Below are positions 11,168 through 21,929 of a stretch of 64,000 nt of DNA, piece by piece (position 1 is the stretch's first letter; each line of letters begins with the position of its first letter). The DNA comes from Rhyacophila brunnea (taxonomy: Eukaryota; Arthropoda; Insecta; Trichoptera; Rhyacophilidae). The position numbers were made by a program, and so were the translations under genes. The stretch lies in the NCBI GenBank assembly GCA_022495005.1, contig JAGYXB010000653.1, positions 1,426,001 to 1,490,000 on the forward strand, given 5' to 3'. The notes below the pieces were generated by a model, which searched no databases, was not told the DNA's origin, and saw nothing but the letters and a program-made list of their open reading frames with translations.

Positions 11168-12530
11168 GTGAGTTTGCACATATTGAGATTTCTTCTAATG
11201 CGGACTAATTACAGAGTGAGAATTAAATCATTGTTACCGATACTATTTCCGACTGCTCTTACGTGAAGTCTATTGCATCGTTTTCTCTCGCTCGGTGTTG
11301 TTCAAACTATGTCATTTTTTTTCTGGTAATACAATCAAACTTCATTCTTATGCGGTATATTTATAATTTATTATATCTGTGAAAGATAGAATGAGATAAG
11401 TATTAATATTTGAAAAATGAGTTTAATACGTCAAATTAATCATAATATATAATTTGATGTATGGTTTGATTTTTTCATTGCGCCTATAGAGACGTTTTTA
11501 CAAACAAAAATTACCCACCTTCAGTTTGGAAAACCCCAATATAAAAGCTCATTGGCTATGTAATTAGGAAAAACCTCATTGACTGCATATCGCTTAATAC
11601 CAATACGTCAACCAATGAATGACTCTGAAAGCTTTAAAAAGTATCGGAAAATGTGTATGCATCAAATCTATGCGAATTTAGCTACATGTCTATCCTATAC
11701 AGTAATTCAATGCGTATGAATTCCATAAATATACATAGGCGTTTTCATTAAAAGTTGCCTAAAACTCAATGTTATTTGGTTCTTCTGAAAAATATCTTTC
11801 GCTCATAGAATTTGTATTATTTAATCTAATCTAATATAAGGGTATATCTAATGAGAATATAAATTTAATAAGATATATAAGCTTGAGTTATTTTGCGATT
11901 GCTTAAATATAATATTATTTTCTTTTTGATTTGTTTTGACGCACATTGTAAATATATGTCATTGTATTATATAATATAAATCTTTATGCTAGGTAAAGTT
12001 GGTCCTGTGAAAATAATACCGGCAGAAATCTGAGAGATGGAGAATTTAATATTCTTAAGCACAGTTGAAACGTGAACGCAATCATAACTAGATGCTTATG
12101 AAAATTTTAAGATATTTATTGAAAGTGAGGTAGGGTGGAGGGTAAACATGGCAGACTGTTAGGTAAACTTTTAAGCTAGCAGATTCACGAGAATGAGCCC
12201 GCGTAGAAAGTCAATTCTAAGAAGATAGACGAGCTAGAATGCCGAAAGGAAATATCGGTCGCTTGTTTGGTTTTTGTTAAAAAAATCAATTTCTTGAGAA
12301 AGCGCATGTAAACTATAATAATATTGTTATTATATTCGTTATTTTGGTACACCTAAGAAACACACTTATATAATATATATTTTTAAATATTTATTCTGAG
12401 CTGTTAAAAAGTGCCATGTTTTATCAGCCCCCCTCTCTTGGCTGTATTATTTTTTAGAGCGAGATTTGTCAGTTTTGACAGTTTAAATGGTTAACTTATT
12501 ATAAAAATTATAATAGGTACTTCAATACAT
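11168..12530. other. Probable intron or intergenic DNA
   Basis: The sequence is A/T-rich without recognisable exons or element ends. A somewhat less biased patch at 12120-12270 has no open frame of note. Confidence 0.5.
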
Positions 12531-12775
12531 TTTTTTCCGACCATGTCCGATCCTAGTAGGATCATATGGGCCTCCACAGAGTAGAGGTTTGTATTAACAG
12601 ATTTTGTTTTTTACGAGAAATGGATGTCAGCCACTTGCTCAACCTATTAGGTCCCCATACCCTGACTTACACACACAAATTGAAAAACAATATGTGTACT
12701 TGCCAGACCCAGGATTCGAACCTGGGACCCACGGCGTGATAGTCCAACGCTTAAGCCGCGCGACCACCGTGGGCG
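12531..12775 (-). mobile_element. tRNA-derived SINE, copy 2, with 10-bp TSD
   Basis: This is the best-defined member of the family, inserted on the minus strand. Its tRNA-like head, read from 12775 downward, starts cgcccacggtggtcgcgcgg, with B box ggttcgaatcc and a perfect T-arm stem (cccag/ctggg). The 3' end carries the conserved gatcctactaggatcgg and a short A-run. A perfect direct repeat, ttcaatacat, lies at 12521-12530 and 12776-12785, which fixes the element at 245 bp and shows target-primed insertion. Short frames on both strands across it are not genes. Confidence 0.95.
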
Positions 12776-12785
12776 TTCAATACAT

Positions 12786-14139
12786 AAATATGATAAACTA
12801 TCGTCGATAGCCACCAATAGCCGCCCTGTGTATAGAATAGACACACAGGAGTCTGTAATATTAAATAAAGTAAAATGTTTTCAAAAAGTTGAAAAGAAAA
12901 CCGGTTTCACATAATTAATTTAAATTATAATAACTATCTCTAAGTGTAATTAATTAACTAGTCTTCATAAAATACATCGTTGCAAAATTTATTTACTAAC
13001 ATAAAATACAAAACCTAAAATATGTGTACGTTTGTAAATAAGAAGGGAAGAAAAGAGTTAATAGTGTTTAATATTTACAGTTCTTACCCAATTTTCGAAT
13101 AATTATGTATATCTATTGAATATATTTGCCACTGTAAGCAATATATTGTGATGGGAAAACCTTACCTGACCCTGAACGAAAATCTTCTATGGTTGATAGG
13201 ACGTCTTTACTTTATGAAAACACTTTGAGACTTTCATCAATCTTCTTCGCATGGAAATAAGTGTCAGAGTTGAAGCGCACACAAAGACTTACTTACGACA
13301 TCCTCGACGGTTAATTTAAACCAGAATACTAACTTCTCTTTGCAACTTTCCCACGGGTAGACGCGTCTGTGTTTTGGTGTGTCATCTTGATACGCGATAT
13401 TGAATCTAAACACAGTGAATAGCCTGCGTTGAAAGATCTTGGTTCATCAATTTGTTTTTAAATCAACAACATAAATAAGGGTACCTATTGTAGCAGTTTT
13501 GTCGTGGAAATGGAAGTGATTTTTTTCGGTTTGTAAGTAAATATCTCAATTTTGATTAATGGCAGCATATTGTTACAAAAAATTCTTAATTAATTTCAGT
13601 TGAATTTTGTTGAAACATTATCATAGATCAACATCATTAAACTAAACACTGTTTTTGAAACCTTTATATTATTATCATATAATAACGGATTATTAAAACA
13701 ATATCTAGAAATATGTGATATAATGAAATAAATAATATAACTAATTTGAGTTATTTAACATTACGAAGATAATTTCCTTATCAAGAAATCAATCTTAGAG
13801 AAATCCTTTAATCTTTTTACGATCCTTAGCATTTATTAAAAAAAAACCATTAAAATTATTCGAGCAGTCAATTATAATTCAGAAAAGTTTCTTATCGAAA
13901 TTTATATCTTTAATCAACTTTATAATGTGTTTAGTTTGGCTAATTTTATTATCATTTTTGTAAAAAATATGATTAATACATATAAAATTTGGAAATGTAT
14001 AGTAAAGTACATATTTAACTAATTGTTGTCGACTAATTACATTTTTCTTTCTCAAGTCGGGGATCGCGAATTTGAATCCATTTTATAATGTGTGTTTGTA
14101 TTCAGAAAATTTACTCAATTACTTGAGAAAATCTGAAAA
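12786..14139. other. A+T-rich noncoding DNA
   Basis: No confident feature is seen. A patch at 13160-13300 could be read as a minus-strand exon with a good donor, but every frame that fits it is weak or interrupted. Confidence 0.5.
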
Positions 14140-14760
14140 AATCATCATAATCATCATCGCCGGTAGTTTAACAATTCAGGGCGGTTCTCAGTCTTTTCTA
14201 AGAATTTACTCCATATTATCTTCGCATTCTGGGTCATTGTCACTCAAGTCCAATATGACGCTGAACACGTCCTATAGGACAGCCCGCTTATGTGATCCGA
14301 CCAAGCGGAGCTATTTGTCAGAGTCCGTCTACATACGGGCCCAATTCGCGACGCCAACTTGATATCAACCAAGGCCAACTTTAAGGTATTTGAAAAGTTT
14401 GCTGCGTCATATGGAAGATAAAATAATTCCGATCCCTCCTTAGATTCATCATTTTCAACTCCTGACTCCTCTGTTTCGGCAGAGTTTCAGTACACGGGTA
14501 AATAGGACACTTCATGTCATTTATTTTCTAAATTATTTCTGTCAGCACAGAGGTGCATGGTTGTTACATCGGTCCCGTGCAGTTTCATTTCAGGAAAAGG
14601 AAGTGTGACACTAACATTTTTTCCTTCCGACACGTTTATAACATTATGGAAGGCGGCCGTACACAAATCGTGGCTGCATATTATATATGACGGATGGAGA
14701 TGGAGTAACTCAAATGTACTTAGAGTGTGGCACTAAATTGGGAATTATGATGGTAGTGCT
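14140..14760. other. G+C-richer block, likely decayed element
   Basis: Two patches (14150-14370 and 14560-14710) are clearly less A+T-rich than the background, with segments such as cagcccgcttatgtgatccg and ggaaggcggccgtacac. A 96-codon frame crosses the first patch, but its protein has no recognisable domain and no supporting signals. Old retroelement sequence is the most likely explanation. Confidence 0.3.
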
Positions 14761-15724
14761 AGTTATTGATTATCTTCGAAAGCAATGCGGTAACCTGTTT
14801 GCAATAAATAAAGATTTTTGATTAAATATTGCAATATCCAACGATCTTCATTTTCTCCAAACAACACTAACATAGACCCATCTAAACCAACTCACCTTAG
14901 ACCATACTCGATCTTATTTAATCGTATCACGAGAACCTACGTTTGGTATGAAGCATCAATATTTTGTTTATACTTGGAAATGGCTCACGAGCAGAACTGA
15001 AGTTGCCATGCACTCAAGTGTGCTCTTATTGAGTTTACAGAGACTTTCTTAGGGTTATTAAATTAAATAATTATGGATTGAATTGACTCAAATAGATCAA
15101 ATTATACATATGTTCACTTAGACTATTAGTTCTATTTTTAACGGTGAACTGATCCACTGCAATGAGTTTTTGAGTATCCCTATTTATTATATGACTACAA
15201 AATGTAGATCTTACTTATGTTTATTAAGTTGCAAGTAGTCTTGGAATCAATATACAGATAGTGTGATTCAATGTTAAACTCTCGAGATTTGGTCAACAGC
15301 TGATCGGTCACTTGAGAACACATATTGGTATCTCCCTACTATGTTCTACACATACGGCTGTATTTGATTAATTTAATATACTATTTGATAGAAACTTGTA
15401 TAGGTACTATATTTAGGAGAGATGTTATTCGGTAATTTGGAGTAGTTTAATATACATCAATGTTAAATGTTTTATTAAATGGAAAGATGCTAGCGATAGA
15501 GATAGAGATATATAGAAAAAGATAAGATTTTATGAAATGGGATACCCAATGTATAATAACAAATTCTTGTAAAAATATATTTATTGCGAAAAATGCGATC
15601 ATACGCCCTGATATTAAGATTAAATTTAATTAATTCTTGCTTTATTCATTTTAGCATTTGTTCTTTCTTTACATGTCTACTTTCTTGTATTACAAGGTAA
15701 GAAAAACCAGAGAAAGAACATAAG

Positions 15725-15832
15725 CACGCTGGACTGACCGAGTGAAGGCGTTACTGTGCGTAGCCTTCACTATACTCTGAGAGAAGCAGAGGACCATAAA
15801 GGGTACAGATTTTTAGTCGTTCTGAAGATTGG
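15725..15832 (+). pseudogene. LINE endonuclease-RT C-terminal fragment
   Basis: Conceptual translation in two adjacent frames gives ARWTDRVKALL and then SLHYTLREAEDHKGYRFLVV. This matches the extreme C-terminus of a common insect non-LTR retrotransposon polyprotein (pattern RW.DQV, then LR.A.DR..W..L) and resembles the independent minus-strand copy at 35819-36088. A single-base frameshift lies between the two parts. The fragment abuts a copy of the dispersed 0.5-kb repeat. It is dead. Confidence 0.65.
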
Positions 15833-15835
15833 TAA

Positions 15836-16012
15836 TTTTACCACGTTTTTCTTAGCTCGTATTTTTGTTTCTCCGGTGGTTGTTTATCCAGTAAAAATCT
15901 TGCAATCGATTTTTAACTACCTTCCCGACAAGCTAGACATTTGAAACTTTTAGAATATATCAGAACACGGTGCCATTGCATTCTTTTAATACTTTACTTT
16001 AAAAAATGGGAA
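15836..16012 (+). repeat. Dispersed 0.5-kb repeat family, truncated copy
   Basis: It starts taccacgtttttcttagctc and continues through ccggtggttgtttatcca, cttcccgac and gaaacttttagaatatatca, matching the copies at 16.2, 53.3-53.8 and 58.2 kb. This copy stops after about 175 bp, near aatactttactttaaa. The unrelated hairpin at 16054-16089 follows. Confidence 0.85.
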
Positions 16013-16053
16013 AATATGGCCCTTATTAGGGGGATTATTATAACTATTTCATC

Positions 16054-16089
16054 AGAAGTAACAACACATGGTTTTGTGTTGTTACTTCT
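16054..16089. repeat. Perfect 15-bp hairpin
   Basis: The arms agaagtaacaacaca (16054-16068) and its exact inverse (16075-16089) enclose the 6-base loop tggttt. It lies between two copies of the dispersed repeat. No poly-T terminator pattern or promoter is evident, so I do not call it a terminator or microRNA precursor. Confidence 0.8.
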
Positions 16090-16195
16090 TTATTTATTAT
16101 TATAATTTATACAACGTCGACATTCCGTGTTTGAAATATCACTTAAAATACAATTAAATAAAATAGCGAATAAGTACATTGAAAAGAGATGCTAA

Positions 16196-16700
16196 TTTTA
16201 CAACGTTTTTCTTAGCTCATATTCTTATTTGTACGGTGGTTTTTTGTCCGGTACAAATCTTGCAATCGATTTTTAACTAACTTCCCGACTATCTAGACAT
16301 TTGAAACTTTTAGAATATATCAGGATACGATGCCAATGCATTTTTTTAATACTTTTAGCCATCTTTAAGTAGAATTGAATTCATTTTCAGTTAATTCTGT
16401 TTTGTATGAAAAGTTATTTCGGAAGAAATCCGTAATCCAATCCACTATTGGTTGCTAAGGGGGTGGTCCTGTCAACTAAATTAATAATATATACGTGCAT
16501 TACTATGGAAATCAAAATGACATTTCAGTATTCTATATATGTTTGTTTGTTGCAAAATAGCAAAAAAAATGATTTGTTGACAGTCGCCTTATTTGTCCTA
16601 AATTATTAATACATAGAATTGTCAAATTTATATGATTAAACAGAGAATTTAAAAACGTGGTATATAAAAATTTCTTTTTATCTTGTAATTATTTATGATG
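16196..16700 (+). repeat. Dispersed 0.5-kb repeat family, full copy
   Basis: This long copy begins ttacaacgtttttcttagct and ends near ctttttatcttgtaatta. It matches the copy at 58.2 kb along its whole length and the minus-strand copy at 53.3-53.8 kb. Near the two ends the words taccacgttttt-like and aaaaacgtggta are mutually inverted, suggesting a DNA transposon with short terminal repeats and a TA target; however, homology runs about 30 bp beyond the right one. The shared ATG frame is interrupted here by a stop at the codon after GRNP. Confidence 0.85.
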
Positions 16701-17137
16701 GGTCTACTTAGTTCACTTGTATGCTTCCATCTATTTTTTTCACATTTTACCCCGTATTTTATTTAAACATTGTTAAAACTTTGTTTTGTTCATTGTATTA
16801 AGTAAAATAAATCCATTTAAATTTGAATTTAGTGCATTTTGGGGTGGTCACGATCCGTAGTAAAAATGATTTTTTTCGAGAAGCGACTAAAATTAAAGCT
16901 GGATCATAGAAAATTCAGGCGTAAAGTGAAAGTTGTGTACTCAAATTCAAATCCAAGACGTTTGCTTAGATTTTTCTAATGTATAAGCATGCGTTAAGAA
17001 CTAAAATTGTGTAAGTATTTTGCTACGTGTGTTCAAAAATTTTGAAAAATTAATTCTTGGAAAATTCTAAAAGCGCGCGCAATGAATTGTGGGGTGAGTT
17101 ATTTTTTTTTTACATTTTTTAATTGATATCGTTTTAG

Positions 17138-17220
17138 GAGACAGCGCTGGGGCCTACTTCAACGGAATGGGGGGAAAATCGGATGGCGATGAGTTTGGAT
17201 ACGACCTGCCCGACAAATAA
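17138..17220 (+). CDS. Terminal coding exon of an unidentified gene
   Basis: A long T-rich tract and acceptor (attgatatcgttttag) lead into 83 bp that are over half G+C, in sharp contrast to both sides. After two bases that complete a split codon, 26 codons run to TAA (DSAGAYFNGMGG at the start, EFGYDLPDK at the end); third positions are largely G/C. AATAAA motifs follow at 17216 and 17232. The peptide is glycine- and aspartate-rich with an acidic tail, as at many cytoplasmic C-termini, but I do not recognise the protein. An alternative frame is also open but has poorer codon use. The acceptor phase fits the candidate exon at 11108-11167. Confidence 0.55.
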
Positions 17221-17442
17221 ATTAAATGCCAAATAAACTCTTTAGTTGACCGTCGTCATTATGACGTTTAAGACAGAAATGAACATTCCGTGTAAATTAA
17301 AAAATGAAATGGCCGTTATTACATATTTTTTTAATTTAAATAATTATATTTATTTTGATAATTTCATTAATTAATGAATGATGAATTCCGTATGTATCTA
17401 GTTATATTATTGTGAGACATAAAAGCAATTTTTAGTTGTAGT

Positions 17443-17957
17443 ATTTTGGACTGGAATGAGGCTATAAAGAAAATGTGCCAAAGTATGTGGATAGATTTTC
17501 ACCATAGGGCATCATTAGAAAAGGGGAAATGGAGTAAGTCTATTCAACCATCACCACGAGAGGTGCTCTGGTTTGTAGAGTCTTCTTTGGCAAGGAATGA
17601 GCTTAAGTTAATTCTGAGGCTAAGAACAGGGCACACCATGGGCAAAAGATTTGATGTCCTCATGAGAAGAAGCGAATTGCAGCTCTGCGATGAATGTCAT
17701 ATTTTTGAGCACATTGTACATATAGCATTGCAATGCCCCAAATATGAAATTCACAGAGTACAAGCTGCGAATTGCGGATATCTATAAGAATGTCGACGAA
17801 TTGAAGGGTATCCTGGACGGAAGAGCTAGGCAAAATTATATAGATATTTAACAGAATAGGAGTGAGGACCTGATCGACAGATCCCCTTCTAGAAGAGAAG
17901 AGGCGATATGACAGCGAGTTGCAGTCAAAGTATCGGTAAAATCACAAAATAAAAAAA
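17443..17957 (+). pseudogene. LINE 3' end: RNase H/zinc-knuckle tail
   Basis: The 113-codon frame at 17446-17787 carries the C-terminal signature of insect non-LTR retrotransposon polyproteins: LRLRTGHTMGKRF, then a CDEC, H, H, C zinc-knuckle-like cluster ending LQCPKY. After about 17760 the natural C-terminus continues one frame over (KNVDELKGILDG...) to TAA at about 17849, showing a single-base indel. The 3' untranslated part ends in an A-rich tail near 17950. Everything upstream of the RNase H end is missing, so this is a 5'-truncated dead copy of an I/R1/Jockey-like LINE. Confidence 0.85.
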
Positions 17958-18238
17958 AGTTATAGTATTTGTTAGTTGAAATTTCTCCTCAAATAATACA
18001 TGATTAATTTATTAATAGCGATAAAATTACATGGTAGATTTCTATGTTAAGATAATATTATTTTGAGTACTTTACATACTTTACCACATCACACACACTA
18101 TTGTCTCAAATACATTGAGCGCATCGACAATTCTGTTGACAGGTGGCCCTATCACCTGGTATTTTTTTCTAGTTGTGAATTAAATGTGTTTTCTGTCCTT
18201 CGCAAATAAAAGTATTTGGTAATTGCTATATCGACTTG

Positions 18239-18363
18239 GATTATTAATTTAATTGAAATGCAATTTTATAGTAGATACTAATTTCACTTTTATTAAATAG
18301 AAAATTGGACCGGCAAAATATTTAATAAAACTATAAAATTGAATATTATTTAAATTAATAATA
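18239..18363. repeat. Short inverted-repeat element
   Basis: The arms 18239-18272 and 18330-18363 are about 34 bp and nearly complementary, sharing attattaattta at the outside and caattttatagt at the inside. The centre contains aattggaccggcaaaat. It is a small MITE-like palindrome with no clear target duplication. Confidence 0.55.
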
Positions 18364-18965
18364 CAATGCATTTCCACCGTGAATTGACAGTTAACAGCAG
18401 TTTTTTTTAAATATCGCGTTGGGCTAAAATCTCAAGTAAAAAAACCCAATATACTCGTAGCTAGAATGGCATCTGATTCTTTTGGCAGCATAGGTGTCTC
18501 ATTTAGGTATCGTTACTTTAATTACACTAACACAGTTGCAAAGTGATTTCGTCGTGGTCGCAACGCCAGAAGAATCTATCCTTCCTTTATTTAAGTATTT
18601 TATGCAATCTGTATAGAACTTATTTGAATCTTTGATTTTGACCATTTCATAATACTATGGTATTAGTATGAATGCTTATAACGGTATTCTAGTCCTATGT
18701 CATATATGTCTTCATTTACGACTTAAATTGAAATTAATTAAATTAAATTTGAAAAGATTAGCAATTGAAATCAATGCTATACGTTATTGAGTCAAAGTGG
18801 ATCTTGTGTTAATAAACTTTTAGTTGTGTTACAATGATATCATTGTAAATAATATTATATGGATTTTTAATTAACAGTATGATAGTAGTATAAGTTTTAT
18901 AAGAGTTGTTATTGTTGATTAACTGGAGACATGAAATTTCACCGATAATTTTCATTTTAATTTTT

Positions 18966-19474
18966 GAAGTTATACTTCTTTTGGCGCGTTTGGGAAATCA
19001 GGTCAGATAGTATTTTTGGCGTGTGCCATGTAACACACAATTTATTTGTCACACGTAAAAAAACGCACTCGATTGGATTCGAACCACCGATTGTTCGGTT
19101 GTCAGCCGAACGCACTACCTTTACGCCACAGTATGATGCTGCAATCGTGACGATTATACAGTATAATATTATAGTTTAGAATTGTTCGGTTGCCTAGACA
19201 GCGAATTTATTATTGTCGGCCCTTTGCAATTCTTTACGTAAACAAACTCTTAAACGTCAGAGTGACAGTTGGTACTTTAAAAATAAAAACAATGAGTAAT
19301 CATTATATAATTTAGTAATATAAGTTAAAGTGTATAAAAATAAACCACCGGCGTTCCAATACGCGGTCCTTTTTCTTGAGTGTGTAATATAACAAGATAA
19401 TTAAGAGGAAGTCAAAGAATCTAGTTTATCACAAGTTTTGTTTTTGTTTTGTTACGCCAAAGAAGTATAACTTT
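18966..19474. mobile_element. Possible TIR element with internal tRNA-like module
   Basis: The words gaagttatacttcttttggcg (18966-18986) and cgccaaagaagtataacttt (19455-19474) are inverted copies, 20 bases or so, about 0.5 kb apart. Between them on the minus strand lies a tRNA-like segment (see 19066-19140). The inverted repeats are short and partly self-palindromic, so the element boundaries are tentative. The arrangement parallels the clearer element at 43751-44056. Confidence 0.4.
19066..19140 (-). repeat. tRNA-like sequence (Val-GAC-like anticodon arm)
   Basis: On the minus strand TGGCGTAAAGGTAGTGCG forms an A box/D-arm, TTCGG-CTGACAA-CCGAA a perfect anticodon arm (anticodon GAC), and GGTTCGAATCC the B box/T-loop. 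The T stem has a mismatch and the acceptor halves do not pair (catcata against cgagtgc). A T-run follows. It is therefore a tRNA-derived module or pseudogene rather than a functional tRNA gene. Confidence 0.6.
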
Positions 19475-19479
19475 TAACG

Positions 19480-20509
19480 CGCGTACATGAGTACACACGC
19501 CGATTTTTTTAAAATTATTCGTTACATATCTACCAAAAAACACTAAAATAAAAAATAATTTGTTTTGATTTATCCAAAAATAAATTTTGAAACATCAAAT
19601 GAAAACAACTCATAAGAAATAAGAACACATATAAAAGAACACGTCATTCATATTATTATTAAATATTATTTTATGGTTATTTTTTTCAAACAACTCAGTC
19701 TAAAGTATGAATAATTTATAATTAAAAAAACATCTCCTCCCAACTTTAAATCCTATTTATTCATGTCGAATCGAACTTCGGTATAGTGACCATATCGGAT
19801 CTCATATAATAAAATCATGTCTTTGATAGTGTCATCTTCAATAATAATTGTAACATACCTTGCAATTGAAAAACACGTCAGAAATCAACGTCGTATTTTA
19901 TGGAAAAGTTTGAAATTCAACTGAACTAGTATAATTCTACAAAATGTTTTAGGTAATAAACTATCAAAAAAGATTGCTTTGATGATGACTGATCTTTGTT
20001 ATAGGACTCGACAAAAAGATGAAAGTTTTCTCTAATGAAATTGATATTTACGCGACTCAGTTTTACGAAACTAAGCCAGTTTAGTCATGTGCACAATATA
20101 AAATAATAGTATGTAGGTATACCGAGTAAAGAGGCATTGCCTAAAAATTCATTAAATGCACGAGTTTATCGGCAACTGAAGCATTCAACTGGAAGAAGTC
20201 ACATTATATACAAATGACTGGAGACTTTTGTTGCCCACGTTTAGATGTTACTCGCACAATTCTTGTGAATAATATTTTATTAATGGAGAAACTTTAAGCG
20301 CTAAACTTAATTAAATTATTTTTTATTCAAAATTGAATGGGTATAAACAAAATTTAAGAAGGCATTATTAATCGTAGTGAGTAACCGTTATCAAGAGACG
20401 CTTTACGTGGTTGTGATATATGTGCCGACAAAGAGTGCTATTGTTTGATCACCGTGGTCGACTCTCTCTTATCCTGAGCGGTGTTACAAAAGCGATCTAC
20501 ACGCTGAGA
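19480..20509. other. A+T-rich noncoding DNA
   Basis: No gene, element end or repeat is recognised in this stretch. Confidence 0.55.
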
Positions 20510-21181
20510 GTCTTACATGGCGGGATACTCGAGATATGGCAATATACCGAAAGAAATGACGTGACCTTGTTCTATGCCACAATGCTGGGGAACGTAATTT
20601 TGAAAAGTCTCAAAACCATACATTATTTCATGCCATTTCCTAATATATATATTTCTGAGATTTTTTAAAACGAATTTAAATAAATATTCTGCTTTATCTG
20701 TTGACTCGTGTCTTTATGAAGGTTGGTGATTATCAAACAGTTTCTTCCTTTGAGATCACAGACCAGAATAACAACGTTATTGTATTATGGAACCACGCCT
20801 TTCTATATCTATGATATTCATCTTCTACCATACCGTCAAAGTAATAATATAAAGATAGTGGGTATTGTTCGGCAAAATGAAACCGTGTTTCTTGCGTATA
20901 ACTCGCAGTAGAATCTCAATATTATTATTATTAACATATTTATATGAAACGAAACTCCCACGATGGCCGCGCGTCATCCTATAGCGTCGTGGGTTCCAGG
21001 TTCGAATACTGTATCTGGTAAGTACACATATTGTTTTTCAATTTGTGTATGAGTCAGAATATGGACCTAATAGGTTGAGCAAGTGACTGACATCCATTTC
21101 TCATAAAAACAAAATCTGTTAATAAAAACCACTCTGTGGAGGCCCATAATATGATCCTATTAGGATCGGACATGGTCAAAA
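20510..21181 (+). repeat. Local duplication, copy A (includes a SINE)
   Basis: The segment matches 21930-22770 in the same orientation. Similar blocks include tggcaatatacc (about 20538), a long near-identical part from about 20682 to 20950 (for example ggttggtgattatcaaacag and ggtattgttcggcaaaatga), and then the SINE at the same junction (aaactcccacgatggcc). Small insertions and deletions separate the copies. Short frames shared by both copies, each beginning without an ATG, reflect DNA similarity and show no recognisable protein. Confidence 0.85.
20958..21180 (+). mobile_element. tRNA-derived SINE, copy 3
   Basis: The copy has the family head, with a deletion in the A-box region (gccgcgcgtcatcctatagc), a damaged B box (ggttcgaatactg), the body motif ggacctaataggttgag and the 3' end gatcctattaggatcgg. 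It sits at the right end of duplication copy A, at the same site as the SINE in copy B, so one insertion was duplicated. Confidence 0.9.
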
Positions 21182-21697
21182 TGAAACGTTATAACATCAT
21201 GTTGATTCTCAGTACGGCTACCAAATTTAAACATAACATAGTAAACCATATTATTTTCTACTAAATTAACTAAAAATAATTACCACTAATTATATATTTA
21301 ACACAAAAACAATAAATTTCAGCAACACATGCTATCAATTTTTCAAATCAATATTTACCGGCGACGTGCACAAAAATATTTAATTTAGCCATAGAAATTA
21401 TATCTAAAGCATAATTGCGGAGATTATAAGCGTGTTGAATGCTTTCTAAATCGCACTTATGATTCGTTTTTTTTCAGGCCTTGACCATACCTCTTTATCT
21501 TAGAGTTCTTCCTTGTACAATAAGCGGTATGAGGTGATTGTATTATATGTTATATATTATAATAAGTTTATTATATATAGCAACGTAATGCATCGTTCAT
21601 GTTCCCGATAACTATTCATTGAAAGTATAATAATATATTGAAAGTATATATTGAAAGTATCAGTGACAATGTTGTTTGTTCTTCTAATGTGCATAAT

Positions 21698-21890
21698 AAC
21701 TAGTTTATCATTGTTAATGCTAATTGGTAGGGCGATAACTGTATACAACCATATCACTTCGGATCCTAATAATATATTTGACTAGCATGAAAGTGAGTTT
21801 AGATAGATAATGTTTTATTAATTTTGAAAATAGAGCCTAGTTATGTCAGTCGGTGTTCTTCCTTGTACTTATTATTTTCTTTTCCATGTT
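21698..21890 (+). pseudogene. LINE 3' fragment, same family as 60.0-60.85 kb
   Basis: It matches the 60.5-60.7 kb copy through ttggtagggcgataactg, then gtgagtttagatag and ggtgttcttccttgtactta. The match covers the end of the reverse-transcriptase frame and the start of the 3' untranslated region, with many indels. It is a decayed fragment located between the two duplication copies. Confidence 0.65.
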
Positions 21891-21929
21891 ATCATTAATT
21901 ATATCACAGTGTTTTTAATGACCTGTTGC

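Noticed and set aside
12604..12844. Open frames of 65-68 codons on both strands
   Set aside because: They lie across a SINE with a perfect target-site duplication; the frames are incidental to the tRNA-like sequence.
13160..13300. Minus-strand exon ending at a good donor (gtaagg)
   Set aside because: The frames are interrupted or unsupported and no acceptor is convincing.
18493..18611. Terminal exon with 39 open codons after an acceptor-like gcatag
   Set aside because: The stretch is open but there is no codon bias, no clear polyadenylation signal and no recognisable protein; chance is likely.
19066..19140. Functional tRNA-Val gene
   Set aside because: The anticodon and T arms look right, but the acceptor halves do not pair and the T stem has a mismatch.
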